Source: Apostichopus japonicus (lineage: Eukaryota > Echinodermata > Holothuroidea > Aspidochirotida > Stichopodidae). Taken from it: 64,000 nt of DNA. The notes beneath the pieces were generated by a model. That model had not been told where the DNA came from. It saw only the letters and a program-made list of their open reading frames with translations, and made no database searches. Below, piece by piece: positions 1-11,046 of this stretch; the stretch's first letter is position 1; the number at the start of each line of letters is the position of its first letter. Location of the stretch: NCBI RefSeq assembly GCF_037975245.1, contig NC_092568.1:14595501-14659500 (forward strand). Reading direction: 5' to 3'. The translations under genes and the position numbers were made by a program.

Positions 1-513
1 AACATAATTCATAGGGTTTTAAGTTTATGCAAGTAATTTTGGGTAACACGGGGATCGGGAATTCTTCAACTACAAGACTTTGTTTAGTCCGCAAAGACCG
101 CAAATAGATGTGTTTATTGATCCTCTGAAACTGCGGTATTTGCTTGTATAGCCCCCCCCCCACCCCCCCCCATTACTGTGTTCCACACACAAACGAAGTG
201 TGTATCTAGTTTAAACAAAATATTAGAATTATCTTTATAAATATTAAATTTTGATCTATTATCAGCCAACGTTGTTTACAATTGTTGCATTTTGAAAGAC
301 TTAATGGTAATGAGGAAGGGACGATGACAATGACGGGGTTTGGATGTTTTTTATAGCATGTGCAGTACAAGTCAACTGACTCTGACATGGTCGACTCTAT
401 CAGCAGCTAAAATCTCTATAAAGCATTAGTTCAGGTTTAAGTATGAAAGAAATAAACGTAGCTAGGTAAATTGGGTAACCGTACCTAACCATGGTACCGT
501 CCTTTATTAGGAA
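1..513. other. No gene seen
   Basis: AT-rich sequence without a convincing reading frame. A C-rich run lies at 152-171. The LINE remnant starts near 514, and its true 5' boundary cannot be placed. Confidence 0.5.
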
Positions 514-2016
514 ATGGTATTACCGTTGGGTAACTCGCAAATAGTACTTTTAGTACTTTTAATGTTCGTGGAATTAGGCAGCAAAAAAACGGCGAAGATT
601 TTCACGTTCCTCCATTCTCTCAATAGAGATGTTTATTTTTTACAAGAAACTCATAGTATAGCAAGCGATGTATTCCCTAGCCCCGTTCAGATCACTCCAT
701 TATTGATTTAGAAATTAGCACTAATTATGTTTAAAGAGGTCCGGGATACTGGAAATTGAATTGTTCATTGCTTGCTGATCATTACTACATTCAGTTAATC
801 GAGAACACTATTGCTTCTGCTCTAAATTCCATCCCCCATAGCAACCCAGCACTAAAATGGGAGTATATTACTGTATAAAATCTGTGTTGCTTCTGTTAAC
901 TATATAGTTAGAATAAAGCAGAAAGAAAGCATCATGAGCTTCATCTCCTTAGACACATCGCAGAGTTAGAGAAACAGTTTCATATGACTCAGTCTACGGA
1001 GGTACTTAATCATTTGAATATTGCAAGGAATAATTTAGAACATATTTTTGATTATAGATTAAAGGGCATTATTATTCGTTCTAGAGCTGAATGGGTGGAA
1101 CAAGGAGAAAGGAATACAAAATATTTTTTGAATCTCGAAAGCAGTAATAGGAAAACAAAGGTTATTAGTCATTTGAAAGATTATAATGGTTTTATTTTAT
1201 CTGAGAATACTGATTATGAAATTTGTTCAAACGCATTAGCAGCGAGGGTAAAGAGAGATCTTTCTTCATTTATTGGCCCCAATCAAACTGGTTTTATGAA
1301 AGGTCGCTTTATCGGCGAGAATATTCGCTGTATTCTTGATACTATTGATTTCTGCAGAGAACAATCTATCCCGGTTTTTTTTTACTGTTTGTTGATTTTG
1401 AGAAAGCCTTTGATAAGTTGAATTGGAATTTTATATTTCAATATGACAATTTTTGTCATTGGGTCCGTACTATTTATTGCAACCCTACGGCATCAGTCAC
1501 TAACAACGGTTATTCGTCTAAGTCATTTTCTATGTATAGAGGAGTGAGACAGGGATGCCCTTTAAGTCCTTATATCTTTATTATCTGCGCTGAAATTTTA
1601 GCTATTAATATTAATTCCAATCCACTTATCCGTGGTATTTCAATTCTTAATGAAGAGATTAAAATTATGCAGTATGCAGATGATACTACAATTTTTCTTG
1701 ATGGTTCCCACACTTCTCTGAGTTAAATTGTTCATATTTTTAGTGATTTTAAATTGGCATCTGGCCTTAAAGTAAACTATGATAAGACTAATATTTATCT
1801 ATGTGGCCCTTTGATTACTAGGAAACCTCATTTTATAGATAGTTATGATATTAAGTGGACCAATGGCCCAATCATTGTAATGGGTTTTGTGGTTAGTAAT
1901 GACAGAGATAGTCTGTTTCGGCTGAAATTTCTCCCCAAGCTTTCTCGCCTCAAAAATATTCTTAATATGTGGTCAAGTCGAGACCTCATCCCTATTGGTA
2001 AAATTGTTCTAGTTAA
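514..2016 (+). pseudogene. L1/Tx1-like LINE, 5' half (endonuclease and RT remnants)
   Basis: Remnant of a non-LTR retrotransposon polyprotein, which nicks target DNA and reverse-transcribes its own RNA. Region 514-711 matches the start of an apurinic-type endonuclease (DVYFLQETHS). Region 984-1421 carries the linker typical of L1/Tx1 proteins (RAEWVEQGERNTKYF) and the first RT blocks (QTGFMKGRFIGENIR). Region 1418-1726 has RGVRQGCPLSPYIF and the catalytic YADD block (MQYADDTTIFLDG). Region 1754-2012 continues the post-RT part. Frames change near 540, at a T-run near 1375-1381, and after a stop near 1724. Most of the endonuclease and part of the early RT are deleted. The protein breaks off at a TTAA (2013-2016), where a DNA transposon has inserted, and resumes in frame at 9365. 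It is dead. L1/Tx1 assignment is from motif recognition. Confidence 0.88.
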
Positions 2017-2370
2017 AGAGGCCATGACACGAAAAATCCAACTAATCGAGAGTAACTTCCTCTGAATCTATGAGAAAATCTATATGTTCAAAACTATCCT
2101 CATCACCTTGAAAACCTGAAGGACTAATTATTAATTAATGTTTTAATATTCGCATCCGAAAATAGATATATGAGAATGCGATTTCACAACAAGACAATGA
2201 TGACGTCATGTTAGGAACACAAGTGCCAAGCCCAGGCATGAACCGGATGCGCGACGATCATACCGTTCCATATACACGCACATTTACACTGAGAGAACAA
2301 CCACTGTATTACGCTATATCGTTAGAAATTCCAAGTTTGTTTTACAACTGTTGTAAACTATCCGAGAGAA

Positions 2371-2640
2371 ATGCCGCTCCGTTGTGTTGTTGGGGGCTGC
2401 ATAAATATCATAACCCATGCAATTAGCCTTCATCCATGGCTGAAGGACGAAAAAACACGGCGATTATGACCAAGTTAGTGCACAACACCAGCGCCGATTT
2501 CACTGGGCCTAGCCAGAATCACAGCTCCGTATGAAGCGAACACTTCACGGAAGCATACTACGATCCCTCCTTTTTTTATGAAATAAAACAAATGGACTTT
2601 AACGGTTCGACATAAAAGAGTCGTTCTTCTGTCAAGTATA
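2371..2640 (+). pseudogene. THAP zinc-finger domain remnant (transposase N-terminus)
   Basis: The ATG at 2371 begins MPLRCVVGGC, the usual start of a THAP domain with its first two zinc cysteines. Thirty-two codons are open, then a TGA falls at 2467-2469. Reading continues in the next frame from 2466 with TKLVHNT, DFTGPSQN and SEHFTEAYYDPSFF, matching the THAP core (Trp region, DF-x-PS, C-SEHF). A one-base deletion explains the frame change, and a TGA at 2532-2534 stands where the third zinc cysteine is expected. THAP domains are C2CH DNA-binding fingers found in P-element and Kolobok transposases and in host proteins. Its place 350 bp inside a TTAA element points to the transposase. No transposase catalytic core was recognised downstream. 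Confidence 0.72.
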
Positions 2641-4263
2641 ATCCACAAAAAAAACTATTCTGAAGACCAGATCGGGGAACAGGAAACCTCCAATGGGGGC
2701 AAGTGGCGATCCATTGGAGGTAGCGCGGCCGAGCACTAGCAGTACTAGTATTAGCGTTACTACACTGAAGTCGCAATAGACGAAGAGATTTTACTGTATC
2801 ATCTAAATTAACACCCCCTTCATTGCTCTATTGTATACTTTAATAAGCTATGAGGTTAGCTTCAGAAGTGATGGGTTACATCTTCTTGTGAACAAAATCT
2901 CAGTGCCCCAATTTATTTCTGGAATATGCTGGATCAGTTAGTTAAAGCAATAATTTCTTATTCCTATTCCAGGAAAAACAATTTTTATGTTGGGGAGGGA
3001 GAGGGGGTAATGGGGTTGGGTCAAAATAGGTAGGTAAAAAGATTTTATTCCAAAGGGTGTTTAAATCTCAAAGCGATTTAATTTAAAGTCACAGAGCCAA
3101 AAATTCACACAACGTAGTTCAAGTCTTAAATCATTGAACAAAGTTTATTCAATATCAGTTCTAGACAGTCATTCTGGACAATCTGAACAAGCCTGTGACT
3201 AAACTAACATTAACAACAATCATTGTATTATATGACATAAAAGTAAAACTGTACTTTCCATAAACAGTACCATTCTTAAATTACACTAATGTAATTTGTG
3301 ACATCAAAGGAGGTAACTTTAAAGAAAAACAACTTACATGAAATTTTTTGCTTTAAGCCTATACAAAGCAGTTGCATGTCCATCACTATCAATCGTTGTT
3401 GTGACAAATTAATTAGAATAATCCAGAAGCAAATACAATAAAGGGTAATTTAAACCAAAAAACACTGCACGACTCAACTCACATGCAAAAATGTTATCCA
3501 CGCACGACGACACGTACAACACTGACGGGCAACGTGAAACACAGCATCACACGCAATAAAACAATCGAAGACCGTTAACAGGGTGTACTGCTGAGTTTCT
3601 GAAGAAAGATTGCAAAACAAACCAACTGCTGCTGAAGAAACAAAGTCTAAACATTCGAGAGTTCTGCTGCCTCCATTGGTCTTTATTATTACTTTTCTGT
3701 CAAATATCATTGGTGATATGGATATTTTGGCTTCCAGATTAAAGGTACGAAGCAAACGTCTGGGAGGTAAATGCTCCTTAAAAGGTCAATGCCCGTTCCC
3801 TTATGCACATATTATATGACATCACGGTCACGGCAATACTTGTGTCCAAATGCTTCAAAACATTCCCTTTCTTTCATTGTTGATGTTGGGTCTGGAAAAT
3901 AACCTTTTCATCCTGAATAAAAAGTCTTGAACTTCAATATATCAACACTGAGGGAACCCTGGCGGATTGATAATCCAACACAATCGTAGAATAGAAGAGG
4001 TGTTTCTGGAGGAATTTCTCGACCAAGGCTTCCTATACAATGAGTTTTCTCCTGGCAACTTGAATCCAGTGTAATGACCATTGGCTGGAAACTTTTTTGT
4101 TTCAGAAAATTGATTTGCAAAACTCCAGGCCAAAGTACTAGCCTAGTAATAATGAGTATGAAATAACACATATGCCTACCTAGCATGGTTGCATAATGCA
4201 ACTTACATCCCCGAGCCAAACTTTCAGTATGCAACCAACCCTACTACTGTACTATTAAGTATA
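2641..4263. other. Interior of the Kolobok-like element; no clear gene
   Basis: Degenerate transposon interior. The minus strand holds open stretches at 3474-3755 and 3908-4234, with a GTGAGT donor-like site just below 3490 and an AATAAA on the minus strand at 3144-3149. These could be decayed 3' exons of the minus-strand gene whose first exon is at 8749-9023, but I recognise no domain in them. Confidence 0.35.
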
Positions 4264-4309
4264 CAGGTGCGTATCCAGGGGGGCATTGGGGGCGCGCGCC
4301 CCCCGGGTA

Positions 4310-4445
4310 AGAGGAGAGAAAAAAAAGAGAGGAAAAAAGGAAAAAAGAGGGGGAAAAGGAAGAAAAAGGGGAAAAAAGAGGAGGAGGAGAGGAAGGAAGG
4401 GAAAAGAAAAAGAAGAAGGAGAGAAAAAGGAGAAAAGGAGGAAGC
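4310..4445 (+). repeat. GA-rich low-complexity tract
   Basis: Nearly pure purine on the plus strand. It gives lysine/arginine/glutamate-rich or phenylalanine/serine-rich false reading frames on both strands, none of which is a credible gene. Confidence 0.9.
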
Positions 4446-6429
4446 AGAAGATAAACGCCAAGACACCGCCAGTGACAGCGCTGCGCTGAACCTAGTATTA
4501 CATACACATGGTCGGGTAGCCAGTGACGGATCGAGGATTTCGGAAGGGCGTACGCCTCACCCTACCCCTTACACCGACAACTCCATTTTTGACGTTCCAT
4601 CTTTCCTCTCTCACTAGTGTATCTATATATATACTATATATGGTCTACCATAACGCGCGTGTGTGTATGGACGCCTTAAACAATTGTGCTATGAAACCAA
4701 CTGTGGCTGGTCTCGAACTCAACCGAGGCGTCGGGGAACATGACGCATTTCGGGAATGGGGCGACCGCCGCCCCCCCCCCCCCCCTCGAGCATATTTTTA
4801 TTATGATATCGCTAGTCAATTCGAAATAGAAAATGCTTAGATGCAACTTACAAGGCATGGGAAGTGTCATTTCCAGCGATCTCGGAGGCATTTTCGAGCA
4901 AAAATTTCTTGTACGCTTCGCGCCAACCATCGTGGCGCTACGCTTAGATAGTTTGCCAACAGGCTTCGCCCCTCCCTTGGCAAATTATTCGCTACGCACC
5001 AGTTCGAATTTGTAAAGCAAACAGCAGATATCACATCATATTAGTGAGCATGAAAATGGCGTTCCAGGATGAAGAGCCTCAAAACTGTTTGTGTGTAGTG
5101 AAAGGCGAAGGAGCCCAATTTGATTTGGGGAGCTGTAACGACTTCCCCGAAAAATATAACCAACATTTCAACATAATCAACATTGTTAATGTCAATATCA
5201 TATAAGCAAGCATCGGTTATTACTTCGCATGCCATCATGTACCGTACGGTCACTGAAAGTTGCGCAGTATACCGCTGGATGCTCATATAAACAACGTTTT
5301 GTCCTATGTAGATTGAGAAAAAGCATGGAGGTCCAATTATGTCAAAACTCTTTTACATTAGTAATGGCGAATTAGTCGGCCAAGCTTAGAACTTTATTTT
5401 AATTACCAAGGAGAAAAAATATATATATGAATATATAAATATGCAGTAGCTTGCCCGTATCTTTTTCAAATTTTGCCCGAAAATTCTGTGGAGAGCGTTT
5501 TATGTTATTTGTTTTGTGACATTAATATTAATATAGGCCTAACGATTTTCTTAATTTTGTTAAAATAATAAATATCGGTAACTAAATAGGAGCCTAAAAA
5601 ATATACTGTCCTATTTTTCCCCTTCAAAGTGATGTTACCATTTTTTCTTCTTCTAATTTACTAAATTTTTGGGGGAATGTCAATTTCTAAGATGTGAGAT
5701 TATAAAATAAAGAATGTTTAGATGCAACTTGCAAGGCCTCAGAAGTGCCATTTCCGGCAATCTGAGAGGCATCTTTTGCCAAAAAAATTCTTGTACGCTA
5801 CGCGCCAACCGATGGTGGCGCTCCGCTTAGATAGTGTCACGGGAACTTTCGGGCACGAAAGTTTCTGACCCCCCCCCCAAACTGAAACGGTCCCGTACGC
5901 CTATGATCATACTTCCCTCTACTCGTGCAATTTTGACCAGTCTACACACCAGACACACATCTACACAGCAATATTTGTACACAGTGGTATAGTCCTATAG
6001 CACCTCCTTGTGAGAGACGAGGTCCAGTAATTAACGGTTTATTGTGGAAACTGCCAAATATTTGTTGTAAACTGATGAGCGATTTATGTAAATAAGAGTG
6101 CAAGTACTGCCCTTGTTTTATTTTGCAATAAATCCTCTCTTTTTAATTGATCCAGAATGAATATCTGTTTCCCTTGTCTTTTATTCTAGCCAGTCATCTG
6201 CCTTTAAATTAGGATAAACTTTCCTAAAACGGATGTACCACACTTTGGGGCTGAGACCGATTTCCCTCTAATAAGATCTAGAAGGAAAATAAACAAAAGA
6301 AACTATATATATTTTCGCCACACTATCTACGGAGATGACCATGCACTAAAACCATGACATAACTTATAATATCGATTTTCAATTCATGATATAATACTTG
6401 GACATAACTACTTGAACATGAGAAAAAGT

Positions 6430-6530
6430 GGGGGGAAACTCCACACGGGGGCTCGAACTTGCGCTCTTTCGTTTTCCACCTTATGTTATTGAAGCGACGC
6501 ATTTACCCGACTGACCATCTTTACTGAGTA
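6430..6530 (-). repeat. Possible tRNA-derived (SINE-like) fragment
   Basis: Read on the minus strand, an A-box-like stretch (GGTCAGTCGGGTAAATGCG) is followed about 40 bases later by a B-box-like AGTTCGAGCCC. This resembles a decayed tRNA head of a SINE. It does not fold into a good tRNA by eye, and no anticodon is proposed. Confidence 0.3.
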
Positions 6531-6589
6531 GTACGTCATCAACACAGCCTCGCTCTGATTGGCTAAACTCCACGTACACTGCCCGAAAG

Positions 6590-6858
6590 GTTCAGGAAAA
6601 AAAATTCGCTTCCGGGCCTTGCTAATTTGCAGATAAACGGAGAATAAATAGGTGTCGTCGCCACTTTGTCGGAAAATTACACCAACAGAATATGACAAAT
6701 GTCAATAGGTATATGAGAGCGCAATAAAATAGTCAATAATCGCGAATAAGTAAAAAGTAGTGAAAAGCTGAAAAGGGCGCCAGCAGTCCATTTGAGTCCG
6801 TCCGAGGGGGGGGGGGGGGCATCCGCCCCCTGACTGTGTATATATACGCTCCGCCGCT
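6590..6858 (-). mobile_element. Reversed partial copy of the CAGTGGCGGAGC MITE
   Basis: Reverse-complemented, this stretch matches the MITE at 49067-49663: the same terminus (GGCGGAGCG followed by a TATA-rich stretch and CAGTCAGGG), the same poly-C run, then CTTATTCGCGATTATTGAC and CACCTATTTATTC. The 49-kb copy carries about 180 extra bases in the middle. The outer end lies near 6858; the inner end is not clear. Confidence 0.75.
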
Positions 6859-8269
6859 AAGTAAGGGGATGTTGGAGAACTGGCTGAAATGAGGCAAGTC
6901 ATTGGCCTAAGACGAAGTTGTGTTACGCTTACCGGTACTCACACTCACTGCTTCCACTTTTCACGGGGCGTGAAGACGCGGTTGGGGTGACAATGTGGTC
7001 TATAGCCAGGGGACGGGCCGAGGGTCCCCCAGCAATTACTAAAATTATTACACCTATATAGTATACGTGTGCATCGGACAGATCGACAAGTATGCATTGA
7101 AAAATGGGCAGATGCGCGTTTCGGAGCCTTGGTAAATATTTGGGGGCTTATCATGCATTTGCCCCTTAACTTTTTCATTGGGGGGCTGAGCCCCCGCCCC
7201 CAAGCCCCCCCGGTTCCGCCGCCACTGCTAGGGGAGGGGTATATGTGTGTAACATCAATAAATTGAATAGTAGGTGATAATTCATTCTTTCCCGTGGCAT
7301 GAAAATATTCGCTGCTCGCCCCAATGAAAAGAATTATAGGCTAATTTGAGGTTCAAATGATGCTGTTAAGGAGGTTTTATACTCTATTATGCTAAATGCT
7401 AAAGAAATGATGGTTGCTAAGTCAAAATTTGATGCCAATTTTTTATGTATACTTGACAATTACAATGTGGTTTTTTCGGACGCTTGTGCGGGTCAGCGGG
7501 TTTGGGTGTTAGAATGCGGGTCTAATTCCCTCGAATTGCGGGTCAGTTGGGAGCTGTGCATTTAACTTTAAACCAGAAAACGAAAAGGTTAAGACTAGTC
7601 TACCACTGCTATTCCTCTCGATTTTTTAATTTCCAATCATATGATTTAGCAGATGTTCGGAAACACTTTTTGGCTCACCTTTGGGGGGGGGGGGCATGGC
7701 CCCCTTGGCCCCCCCCTTGGATCCGCCAGTGGTTGTCCATAGATGAAATTTTTTGCAACAATATGGGTATGTTTTGATGTGAGTTTAATCACGAGAAATG
7801 TGAATTTTGAAATTCTGAACAAAAATTGGGCTTATAACCTGAGGCTGTCGGGTATTGTGGGCCGCGACGTAGAATCACCTACAAAAAGCAATGATCCACA
7901 GGAGACGCGATGAGGTCGAACATGATGTGTGACTGGTGAAAATCTTCAAAAAGGTTATGGATGGGAAAAAACTATTGGGAAATACTTGGTTCTCAGGCAA
8001 AAGTGTACATCTGGATGGTCATTTTCAAGCCCGAGAAGTGTCATTTCCGGTGATCTGAAGGGGTATCAAAACCAGAAATTTTCTTGTACGCTGCACGCCA
8101 ACCGATGGTGGCGCTCCGCTTAGATAGTAATTCGCGCCCCCCGGGTTAGAAAATCCTGGATACGCGCCTGGTATATGTACACGTATGAATACATAGCAAC
8201 AAACTGTACATGTGAGTTGTAAGTTACCGTAACTCTCATCTCATCTCATCTCATCTCTGTTACGGGACC

Positions 8270-8562
8270 TAAACCTGGTGCCCTTGGCAGAGAGGCGCAG
8301 ACAAAGTAGAATCATCTTATTTGCTAAGGGCATCTATGGTCAGGCTCAGATCCCTATTGACTGCCTAAGAAAGCCTCTGCGTAGGAGTCGGAACATGCAT
8401 GATATGCATTTCTGCCACTGTATGCCAGTACCAATTGCTATAAGTATAGTTTTTTTCCAAATACAATTAGGGATTGGAATAGTCTGCCTTCAGACCTCAT
8501 TAGTAGTTCCAGTGGTTCTGTGAATCCTGTCACTTATATCAGTACTCGGGTCAGATTTAACT
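8270..8562 (+). pseudogene. LINE 3' fragment (C-terminus of an RT protein)
   Basis: The frame from about 8278 reads PLAERRRQSRIILFAKGIYG, and after a frameshift near 8440 another frame reads YKYSFFPNTIRDWNSLPSDL before a stop. Both are typical of the extreme C-terminus of CR1/Jockey-type LINE proteins (an ERR-RL..LYK segment, then SFFP-TI-WN-LP). The RT itself is absent, so this is a short 3' piece. A TCTCA microsatellite (8231-8256) lies just upstream. Confidence 0.7.
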
Positions 8563-8748
8563 AATTACTCTCTTGACGTGTGTGTGGTGAGATATTGTCC
8601 CTTTTTGCGGATGTGTCACCGTATCGAAGACGAAGACGACGAAGTAACACAACGCACAATACGGTTTAGGGAGTTCCGCAAATTCCAACAACACATGCAC
8701 AAAATGGACTGGATTTTGTTTTTAAATGCTTCGTTAATAAATTCTTAC

Positions 8749-9023
8749 CACGTTGTATGTTCCTTGCAATCGTTTCCAACGGGTTTCTTCTTCGATATTT
8801 TGTGGAGCTTCAATTTCGGCTCGTTTAACAGGCTCGAACTGATACGGTTCTAACACCTCAGGTCCACCCACAACGTTCGGTTCAATATTGTCATGATCAT
8901 CGTCTTCACTCTCTGCTTCGAATATGAGAAAGGGCACTCTAATTATAGCCAAATTTCACTGCCTGGTGAAGAACCACTATCACTTTGAACTTCGGTTGCC
9001 GCAATTGCTTCTGGATCCGCCAT
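8749..9023 (-). pseudogene. First coding exon with PYQFEP motif (minus strand, right end of Kolobok-like element)
   Basis: On the minus strand an ATG at 9023 opens MADPEAIAATEVQSDSGSS, an acidic start. After a frameshift near 8945 the exon continues with FEAESEDDDHDN and GGPEVLEPYQFEP, and ends at 8749 before GTAAGA, a good splice donor. The acidic leader plus PYxFEP resembles the N-terminus of animal proteins with a P2X7-type C-terminal cysteine-rich domain, often multicopy and transposon-linked; that is from memory of the family and not certain. No downstream exon with the cysteine-rich part was found. The exon points inward from the right end, opposite to the THAP remnant at the left end, so the element may have carried two convergent genes. 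Confidence 0.5.
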
Positions 9024-9159
9024 TTCACAGGGAAGTTTGATTTGATCGCACTCGTGATCGGTGTTTTGTTTAGTAACTACTAGTGGTATGTGTACTTGTC
9101 TAACGAGTAAGTGAATGGTATGTTCGGAGGATCGTAAACAGCGACAACAAACGTGTTCA

Positions 9160-9186
9160 TAACATGACGTCACATGACGTCATGCG
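9160..9186. promoter_or_regulatory. Tandem TGACGTCA palindromes (CRE-like)
   Basis: Two TGACGTCA palindromes stand side by side about 140 bases upstream of the minus-strand ATG at 9023. One more lies near 2201, upstream of the THAP remnant. CREB/ATF proteins bind this sequence. Their place near both ends of the element suggests promoters of its two inward genes. Confidence 0.45.
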
Positions 9187-9364
9187 AATCGGAAAATTTT
9201 CGAGTAAACAAAGTTTCAAACGCCGAAGAGGGTAAATTCATTCTCAATTTTCGACTTGATAAATCAAGTTTTAAACTGGCAGATTGGTTGATACATGTTC
9301 TAGAGAAAATTCTTTGATGGATCCCAACAATATAGGACTTTGAAATTTTCGTGTCATGGCCATT

Positions 9365-10706
9365 TTAAGTCATTTGCAATCTCTCAGTTTGTCTATCTTT
9401 TTCAGAATCTTTCGAACCCGCCTGAATATTTCATTAAGTTGATTGAGTCGATTATTTATAAGTTTATTTGGTCAGGAAAACCTGATAAAATTAGGCGTAC
9501 TACTTTAATAAATCCTATTTCCAGTGGTGGGTTAAAAGCAGTTCTTTTTAACAGCTTCATTGATGGTTTAAAATGTACTTGGGTGAGGCGATATCATGAC
9601 AAAAGTGTTGCATTATGGAAATTATACTTCAACTTTATCTAAGGAATTTTGGCAAACATCGTTTATTTGTTTGTAATTATTCGTATGAAGACATTAAGAC
9701 TACTAATAAGTTTTTAAATGATGTTATCCATGGCTGGTCCCGTTTTGCATTTCAGAACCCAACTTCAATAATTTCAAGGATCAAACCATTTGGAATAATC
9801 ATTATATTAAAGTTGATCATAAAGTTTTATTTTTATAAATCCTAGCAGGACAAGGGGATTACATATTTAAAAGATTTATTAGATCACAACTATTGTTTCT
9901 TATCACACTCTTCGTTGACAAAAAGGAAAACTTTAATTGTCCTCTTACAACGTATTATAGTATTATCCACGCAATTCCCAGTCATTTGGAAAGAGTTATT
10001 TACACAGGGTGATAACAATGGGGTGTCTTTACTAGATTCTATTCATAACATGCCATTCCTTTCACGTTATATATATAATCAGCTTATCCAGAGATTCGTT
10101 ACACCACCGAAGTCATCTCTAAATGGAATTGCACTTTAATATAGGTGAGCTTCAGTGGAGAGATATTCATCATTCCTTTCCAGTCACTTATAGAGATACT
10201 AAGATTCAATACTTTCAGTTTCGCTTTATACATCGTATTTTAGGTACTAATTATTTACTTTTTTTAATGAATAAGGAGGATAATCCACGGTGTACGTTCT
10301 GTGGTGAAAGAGTTGAAACGTTAGTTCATTTATTTTGGGAGTGTAATATTACCTCCAACTTTATTTTATATGTTGAGCAGAAAATATTAAATAGACAATT
10401 TGTTTTCTCTAAGCAAGATATATGTTTTGGTTATCGTCTTCAGTAAAACACCCTATGAATTTCCTTATCTTTCATATGAAGTATTATATTTATCAGGAAA
10501 AAATAAACAGTGGTATTCAAAATACAAATGCATTCTTCAATAAGTTTAAATTCTTACTACAGGTGGAGAAATATCTTCATAAGTGCGAAACTCGCTCTCA
10601 CATTTCTTACAATAACTTTTACGCAACATTTTCTAGTTGTTCTTCTCTTTTTGATGTTAAGGTTTTCGAAGTCACTATTTATTTGTCCTGATTCAGTTAT
10701 ACCTTG
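9365..10706 (+). pseudogene. L1/Tx1-like LINE, 3' half
   Basis: Continuation of the LINE interrupted at 2013. It opens with SFAISQF and NPPEYFIKLIESIIYKFIWS, then GGLKAVLFNSF, the post-RT block of L1/Tx1 proteins. Frames then break at about 9640 and 9845. Region 10123-10446 carries GELQWRDIHHSFP and the C-terminal knuckle CTFCGERVETLVHLFWEC, a CX2C..HX4C motif of these LINEs. Region 10422-10691 holds the last C-terminal part. The 3' end is not obvious, as there is no clear poly(A) tail. It is dead from several frameshifts. The match of frame and order with 514-2012 shows a single original element. Confidence 0.88.
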
Positions 10707-10712
10707 ATTATC

Positions 10713-11046
10713 TGCTGCGTGGGAATGTTTATTATATATTTCAAAATTGGTATTACTCTAAATATACTTGATTAATCGATCACTTTAGTTTTCACAATTA
10801 TGGTCGCTATTTAAGAAATAGCTATTGTTTATTTACGAAAATGGAAAAACAAAATTGTACATTGAATTCAAAGTTTGACTAAAAGATGGCAAAAAAAAAC
10901 TCGCAAATATGTCACGCTCACTTCATACAGTTTGGCGCAAATATATCTTGTCATCAAGAAAATCACGTGAGAACAAGAGAGTAAAAAAAAACGGTAGCAA
11001 AAGCGAGGACTGATGCAGAAGCACGAAATAGGGCAACGCAGCAAAC
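10713..11046. other. No gene seen
   Basis: AT-rich spacer between the LINE remnant and the next inverted-repeat element. Nothing supported is visible. Confidence 0.5.

Larger units (their letters stand above)
4264..8170. mobile_element. TIR element (CAGGYGCGTATCCAGG ends) nested in the Kolobok-like element
   Basis: The left end reads CAGGTGCGTATCCAGG at 4264 and the right end, reverse-complemented from 8170, reads CAGGCGCGTATCCAGG (15 of 16). GTATA stands directly outside each end, fitting a 5-bp duplication; a perfect 8-bp hAT duplication is not seen. The ends resemble hAT termini. The interior is a patchwork: a GA-rich tract (about 4310-4445), copies of a module ending GGCGCTCCGCTTAGATAGT (about 4835-4952, 5710-5836, 7926-8128), a reversed MITE copy (about 6590-6858), and further solitary hAT-like ends near 4521, 7227 and 7731. 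No transposase was found. It may be several insertions rather than one. Confidence 0.6.
2017..9364. mobile_element. Kolobok-like DNA transposon inserted in the LINE (TTAA duplication)
   Basis: A 7,348-bp insertion with inverted ends. The left end reads AGAGGCCATGACACGAAAA and the right end, reverse-complemented, reads AATGGCCATGACACGAAAA (17 of 19 match). Both sides are flanked by TTAA (2013-2016 and 9365-9368). Removing the element and one TTAA rejoins the LINE frame: GKIVLVK before the site runs into SFAISQF after it. TTAA duplication is known for piggyBac and Kolobok; the THAP remnant just inside the left end favours Kolobok, whose transposases carry THAP domains. TGACGTCA palindromes lie near both ends. 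The interior holds later insertions (4264-8170) and a minus-strand exon near the right end (8749-9023). No intact transposase remains. Superfamily is inference; the insertion itself is read directly. Confidence 0.88.

Noticed and set aside
4189-4617. Lys/Arg/Glu-rich frames and their Phe/Ser-rich complements
   Set aside because: They arise from the GA-rich tract and nearby transposon end, on both strands and in several frames.
6430-6530. A functional tRNA gene
   Set aside because: Only A- and B-box-like words are present; no cloverleaf with an anticodon can be drawn.
4521-7731. CAGTGACGGATC (4521) and GATCCGCCAGTG (7731) as a pair of element ends
   Set aside because: The ends are similar, but the flanking 8 bases (CGGGTAGC and GTTGTCCA) do not match, so pairing is not supported.
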